A stretch of DNA of 64,000 bases. Source: CAVVMA01 sp963788205. Its GTDB lineage: Bacteria; Desulfobacterota; Binatia; Binatales; Binataceae. The stretch is taken from positions 868,001 to 932,000 of the forward strand of contig CAWBGG010000002.1 in the NCBI GenBank assembly GCA_963788205.1, read 5' to 3'. The position numbers and the translations under genes are program-made. Below the pieces are notes generated by a model. That model worked only from the letters and a program-made list of their open reading frames with translations, was not told the DNA's origin and did no database searches. How positions within the stretch are numbered: the stretch's first letter is position 1; every line of letters starts with the position of its first letter. Positions 60,131 through 64,000 of the stretch are shown piece after piece.

Positions 60131-60604
60131 TCAGGGAGGGGACAAGAGCAAGGCGGCCTTGGCGATTAGTTTGCGCTCGGTATCGAAGCTGGCCTTGCGC
60201 ATCGCCTGGTCGAGATCGATCCACGCGACCTCATCGATCTCGGAGTCGTGGCGGGAGGTATCGCCCCCCTGCGATCGCATCAGGAAGAAATGCACCCGCT
60301 TGAAGATTCGGACCAGCGGCCCGCCGCCGTCTTCGTGAAACGAGTAGACGTAAGAGATATCGCCCAAGGGCATGGTCTCCGAGACGGTCAAACCGGTCTC
60401 TTCGCGGACCTCGCGGATGGCGGCCTCAACGATGGTCTCGCCCTTTTCGAGATGGCCCTTGGGAATTGCCCAGTAGTCCTTGCCGGCGGGCTTGACGAGC
60501 ACGACCTCGATTGCGCCGTGCGGACTGCGCCGCCAGATGAGCCCGCCCGCGGAAACCTCGCGCCGGTTCTCAACGCCCCCGGAATTCTTCGGCCCGTGCG
60601 CCAT
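60131..60604 (-). CDS. Nudix hydrolase
   Basis: A 157-residue Nudix pyrophosphohydrolase. The Nudix box is GHLEKGETIVEAAIREVREETG (GX5EX7REUXEEXGU fits). The N terminus SAGGLIWRRSPHGAIEVVLV and the C-terminal WIDLDQAMRKASFDTERKLI match the MutT/Ap4A type with extra helix. Substrate could be a nucleoside polyphosphate or dinucleoside polyphosphate. ATG at 60602-60604 is used; a TTG one codon earlier is possible. Confidence 0.9.
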   Translation of the reverse strand: MAHGPKNSGGVENRREVSAGGLIWRRSPHGAIEVVLVKPAGKDYWAIPKGHLEKGETIVEAAIREVREETGLTVSETMPLGDISYVYSFHEDGGGPLVRIFKRVHFFLMRSQGGDTSRHDSEIDEVAWIDLDQAMRKASFDTERKLIAKAALLLSPP

Positions 60605-60731
60605 CAAATCGCAAGCGCCGAAAATCGGCGCAGATCACCTTCCCTCCCAAAGCGATGAATGACTTTACCGGTTCCGAGCGTTTCAGCCTACATCCAAAAC
60701 TTTCCGGTAGATTCGTTCGCTATGTCGGCTA

Positions 60732-61530
60732 TCAGAACGTCCAGCCGATAATCGACTTCAGGAACACACCGTTGCTTGCGCGGGTGATGCCGAATCCGAC
60801 GCCGAGGTTGAGCTCGAGCCTGCGGCAGGAAATCGAAATTCAGTGCCGGCACGATGAAATGTTGCTGGTCCTGTACCTTCGGCAGAGGCTGAATCGATCC
60901 CATGTCGCCGTAGTATTCGAGCGCCGGCGAGACCCATCGGTTGAGCTCGTAGACCAACTCGCCCGATGGGGCGAATTGAAACCCGTGATGGGTCTGCGGT
61001 CCGCTGAAGGGCTTTTCGAAGGCTAAATTGGCGACCAGGCGAAAATCCTTGTAGTTCGCACCCACGATCTGCCGGAGCTCGAGCGTCATAGGATTTTCCT
61101 CGGCGGCGTGGCGCATGTAATCGAGCTCTATATTGGCGCCGAACTGCACCGGCCACTCGAAGGTCTGCGGCACGCCGAAATGGATCTTCGAGCGCGAGCC
61201 CGAATATTCGTAATCGCCGTTGGAGAGCTTCGCCGTGCAAAGGTACTGGCCGATTTCCAGCCAATGCAGAACGCCGTATGTGGCCTCGAGCGTTTCGTGT
61301 ACCTGGTACACGTCCATCTGGCTTTTGGCCAACTGGCCGGTGGCAGTGGAGGTCGTGTTTGAATGCAGTTCGAGCGTCAGATGGCCGACCGGCGCAGTAT
61401 CAATGTCGTAGATCTGGATCTCGTAGAAATCGATGGCGAAAGCTTTACCGACGACGAGCATCGCCGCGATGGAACAAAATAACGCACTCACCGCGATCCG
61501 CTGCCGCCTGTTTACTTTCGTGTCGGCCAT
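60732..61530 (-). pseudogene. exported outer-membrane-like beta-barrel protein, frameshifted near the C terminus
   Basis: From the Met at 61530 a signal peptide ends at KAFA, followed by strands such as HLTLELHSNTTS, GVLHWLEIGQYL, FGANIELDYMRHA and NRWVSPALEYYGD, alternating as in outer-membrane barrels. Near 60819-60829, inside CCTGCGGCAGG, the frame changes. In one frame the end is PRRRIRHHPRK to 60688. In the other it is LELNLGVGFGITRASNG...IIGWTF with terminal Phe, the correct barrel end, stopping at 60732. One base difference restores 265 residues. Function unknown. Confidence 0.65.
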
Positions 61531-61580
61531 AGCCAGCCGGTAGCTTGCCTCTCGATGTTCTAACAAGGAATCGATTTGGT

Positions 61581-62529
61581 TTACGGTGTCTTCCACGTGG
61601 CGTCGGGATCGAACTGCGTCATGTTGCCTGCAATTGAGGCGGTTTCGGGACCAAGATCCTTTTGGTAGACGATGCCGGTTTGGTTGACGATGAAAGTCAT
61701 GATTCCGGAGTCGGCGTATTTCGCCGGGAAAGCGACCAGCGCGAAGCCGCGGGTCATGTGGCCATTAACTATGTAGTCTCTGGTGCCGCTCGGCGCGTTC
61801 GGCCCTTGCCGTGTGAGGATCTTGTGGTAATAGCCTTGATAGGGCCTCGATTCGTCGCTGGCCGATGCGCTGAAGTAGCCTGCCTTGCGAGCCTTGGCCA
61901 GCAGCGGGCCAAAGGGGCTTGCCGGTTCACCTTTGCTGGCCGGCCAGTAGAGCCCGTCGTGCTTGCCCGGGCTGCTGAAGAGATGCTGCGCATACTCGCG
62001 GCGTCGACTACCCATCCGATCCCTGGCAGCGTACTCGCGCTGGGCCTGGACATAAGCGCGGCAGCTCCTCGATAGCGTTGATCTCATTGCGGCCAATTCG
62101 TCGATGAAGGATCTCCTCCTCTCCGCTCCTGGTATCGAAAGACCAGGTGGAGCCCTGGCGCACAAGCGGGATCGGAAAGGGCCAGTTTTCCTTGCCAACT
62201 ATAAGGACTGCCTTGTCCGCGCCCTGGCTTTGCAGGTGGTGTGAAGCATCGTAGGCGGCGAGAAAACGCGCCCGCCAGGCCTTGTCGGCAACGGGATCGC
62301 CGGAATTGATGAGGTCCTTGGATTCGGATCCCAGAATCTTGAGAAGCTCGGCGGTGCTAGCACTGCGATGGGCAGCGATCAGGGCATCGACCGCTTGCTG
62401 GGCCGTAGTGAAGGTCGCCTGCTGTGCACCGGCAAGCGCAGCGTTCACCGATAACAATGAAATAGCGACGCCTAATGCCCCGATGCCGAGCCACGATGCG
62501 ACTCCGGCACTGTTCCAGGCTCGTCTCAT
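61581..62529 (-). pseudogene. DUF2950 exported protein, frameshifted
   Basis: Two frames encode one protein. From ATG 62529 come a signal peptide (ending ALAG), AVDALIAAHRS, and WSFDTRSGEEEILHRRIGRNE. After EELP it reads noise. The continuation RAYVQAQREYAARD, LYWPASKGEPASPFGPL and YHKILTRQGPNAP is in another frame and ends at 61581. The switch is near 62056-62063; one base (an extra C in CTGCCGC) separates EEL from RAYV. Correction gives 315 residues, normal for DUF2950. AGGGACG precedes the start. Confidence 0.8.
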
Positions 62530-62570
62530 AGTGTCGTCCCTAGCAACCTACTGCGATGTGGCCGTTACGT

Positions 62571-63629
62571 TCAGCGGCGACCGCCGCCGCCACCACCGCG
62601 AAAGCCGCCGCCGTAGAAACCTTGCATCGACTGTACTCCGCGTTGCGAATAGGTTCGGACCTCGTCCCCTGGGCCAAAGGACTCGTAAATCCGGGCAGGC
62701 TCATGCTCCGCTGCACTCCAGTAGGAGCCCGTAGGATAGCCACGTGACGCGCGCAGCGTTTCGCGCGGCATTTCCCCACCGTAACGCATCTGCGTTGCAA
62801 AGTCGCGATAGGGCACGCCGCCGCGATGGTAGGGGTCGTGCTGCCAGGTAGACAGCTTGATCGGCGGGCGATTAACGTTGAGCCGGTTGTATCTGGCGAC
62901 GTCGACATCGAGTCGATGGTCATGCCATCTCCAATGTGACCAGCCCCAATAAGGATAGAAGATCGGGTAGCCTACTCCGAAACCCACGATGGAGCCCGGC
63001 CAAGGCCAGAATTCATAGGGCGGATAGTCAATCCAGGGCCAGGCGCCATAGACCAAGGCGGGATCGTATTCGGGAACATAGACCACCTCCGGAGCAGCCG
63101 GCTCGATCACGACGATATCGCCCGTGGTAGAGACTACCTGTTGAGGCGTAGTTACGAGCGACCCGGCGGCCCTGGCCCTTTGGCGAAGGCGCTGGATCGA
63201 ATCCATTACCTCAGCTTGTTGCGCCAGAAAAGCATCGCCCAAATTCTCGGTCCATTCGAGATTCTTGTCCATCATCTCGAGGATCCGCGGAAAGGGAACG
63301 AGCGACTTGATGCTTGGGTCCCACGGCTGCTGCGCAAGCGCCTGCGTCAACTCGTCGCCCTTCAGCGCCGCATTGCCGGGAACTTGCAGCCAACGGTCCG
63401 CCTCAACCACTTCGAGCGGGTAGGTCGCCGCCATTAGAATCTGGGCGATCAGCGGGTCGGGGTAGAGCGCCACCGGCGCCAGCATCTGATCGAGCTGCTG
63501 GGTCGAGAATGGCGCCGGACTTTCAGTCGGCAACATCGGTTCCGCTTCCAGCTCGTCGGGCTGCTGAGCGGAACTGCAACTCATCAGCAGAAACATCCCC
63601 GCAATGGCCCCAACCAGCCTCATCTTCAT
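62571..63629 (-). CDS. DUF3300 lipoprotein
   Basis: A 352-residue protein with a signal peptide and lipobox (LLMSC). DUF3300 spans about residues 40-200: LDQMLAPVALYPDPLIAQIL, then EADRWLQ, PWDPSIKSLVPFP and VYVPEYDPALVYG. Aromatic-rich segments (PPYEFWPWPG, YWGWSHWRWHDH) follow, and the C terminus is Gly/Arg-rich (FYGGGFRGGGGGGRR). GAGGGG precedes the ATG at 63629. It is upstream of the DUF2950 gene by about 40 bp on the same strand, suggesting a two-gene operon of envelope proteins of unknown function. Confidence 0.88.
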   Translation of the reverse strand: MKMRLVGAIAGMFLLMSCSSAQQPDELEAEPMLPTESPAPFSTQQLDQMLAPVALYPDPLIAQILMAATYPLEVVEADRWLQVPGNAALKGDELTQALAQQPWDPSIKSLVPFPRILEMMDKNLEWTENLGDAFLAQQAEVMDSIQRLRQRARAAGSLVTTPQQVVSTTGDIVVIEPAAPEVVYVPEYDPALVYGAWPWIDYPPYEFWPWPGSIVGFGVGYPIFYPYWGWSHWRWHDHRLDVDVARYNRLNVNRPPIKLSTWQHDPYHRGGVPYRDFATQMRYGGEMPRETLRASRGYPTGSYWSAAEHEPARIYESFGPGDEVRTYSQRGVQSMQGFYGGGFRGGGGGGRR

Positions 63630-63893
63630 GGTCCACCCCTCACGGCCGCGCAATTCAAACGTTCCTCCTGGCCGATTGTCAGGTCGTCGGCCCGAGGAGC
63701 GGGTAAAGGGCCTGGGCCGTCCTGGCCACGCGGCTATCCGGTCCATTGTTCCTTGAGTCTAGCGCTCAAGCTCTCCGCTGGGCAGTCGTGAATAGCGCTG
63801 CACAAAGCTGTGCCGGCGGGAATCACGTCCCGATCCCTGGATGGCCGTCGTGATAGCCCCGTCGTTTTGCGCGCGGACGCCGTGGCCCATCGT
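63630..63893. other. intergenic region upstream of DUF3300
   Basis: No gene or RNA is supported here. Short GC-rich inverted sequences occur near 63800-63830 but have no perfect long stem. It should contain the promoter of the DUF3300/DUF2950 operon; no convincing boxes are visible. Confidence 0.5.
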
Positions 63894-64000
63894 CTACTTT
63901 TTATCGCCATGTAGCGCCGCGTAGTACTTTTCCGCTTCCTCTGCGTGCGGGTAGCCCGCAGGAACCTACACTCTTCATCACCGGATCGGCGGACTGGAGA
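63894..64000 (-). CDS. possible C-terminal fragment of a gene running past the window edge
   Basis: On the minus strand a frame ends YPHAEEAEKYYAALHGDKK then TAG at 63896-63894, with a protein-like, helix-forming composition. Upstream in that frame a TAG appears after about 23 codons. A different frame (LQSADPVMKSVG) continues to the window edge, so a frameshift or chance is possible. Confidence 0.25.

Overview
The window is high-GC bacterial chromosome, probably from an uncultured Gram-negative organism. Lipoproteins with lipoboxes, RlpA, a KdtX-like glycosyltransferase, CaiB-type CoA-transferases, an acyl-CoA dehydrogenase, a P450 and many short palindromic repeats fit a Binatota/Desulfobacterota-like genome. 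That placement is inference; no rRNA is present. I see no prophage, CRISPR array or intact transposase. About 50 genes can be supported, plus one tRNA-Arg(UCG).

Layout. 0-10.5 kb: tail of a Ser/Thr kinase, PHP protein, ClC channel, alpha/beta hydrolase, a hicAB toxin-antitoxin pair with a palindromic operator, serine hydrolase, methyltransferase, and a nucleotide-sugar dehydrogenase/GT4 operon. 10.5-21.3 kb: VapBC-like pair, aminotransferase, AMACR-like CoA-transferase, BtuF-like receptor, geranylgeranyl-reductase-like flavoprotein, epimerase, lipase-like protein with a zinc ribbon, SulP transporter. 21.4-34 kb: a 1250-residue secreted heparinase-like protein with a Thr/Pro linker, a TadE/TadG-like pair, P450, tRNA-Arg, leuS, O-methyltransferase, secreted repeat protein, Mut7-C protein. 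34-43 kb: hydrolase, aminopeptidase-like lipoprotein, a heterodimeric ABC exporter, GT2, 3'-5' exonuclease and mrp. 43-52 kb: DUF4838 protein, acyl-CoA dehydrogenase, orphan antitoxin, CoA-transferase, a broken hydrolase, and a solitary BrxC/PglY-like P-loop ATPase. 52-64 kb: DsbA-like protein, glycogen synthase on a less GC-rich segment, TPR protein, dgt, rlpA, metalloprotease-like protein, Nudix hydrolase, and a DUF3300/DUF2950 pair.

Two window-wide patterns stand out. First, six genes (ABC exporter subunit, GT2, exonuclease, CoA-transferase, outer-membrane-like protein, DUF2950) each carry one frameshift, and correcting one base restores the normal family length. A seventh gene (alpha/beta hydrolase) has two in-frame stops. 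Three frameshifts fall within 2.4 kb, so assembly error is a serious alternative to gene decay. Second, nearly every other intergenic gap carries a palindromic or MITE-like repeat of several families.

The best candidates for something undescribed are the stand-alone BrxC/PglY-like ATPase (49.1-51.5 kb), the secreted Ig/IPT/Thr-Pro/heparinase protein (21.4-25.2 kb), and the repeat block bracketed by 13-bp direct repeats at 42.8-43.1 kb.
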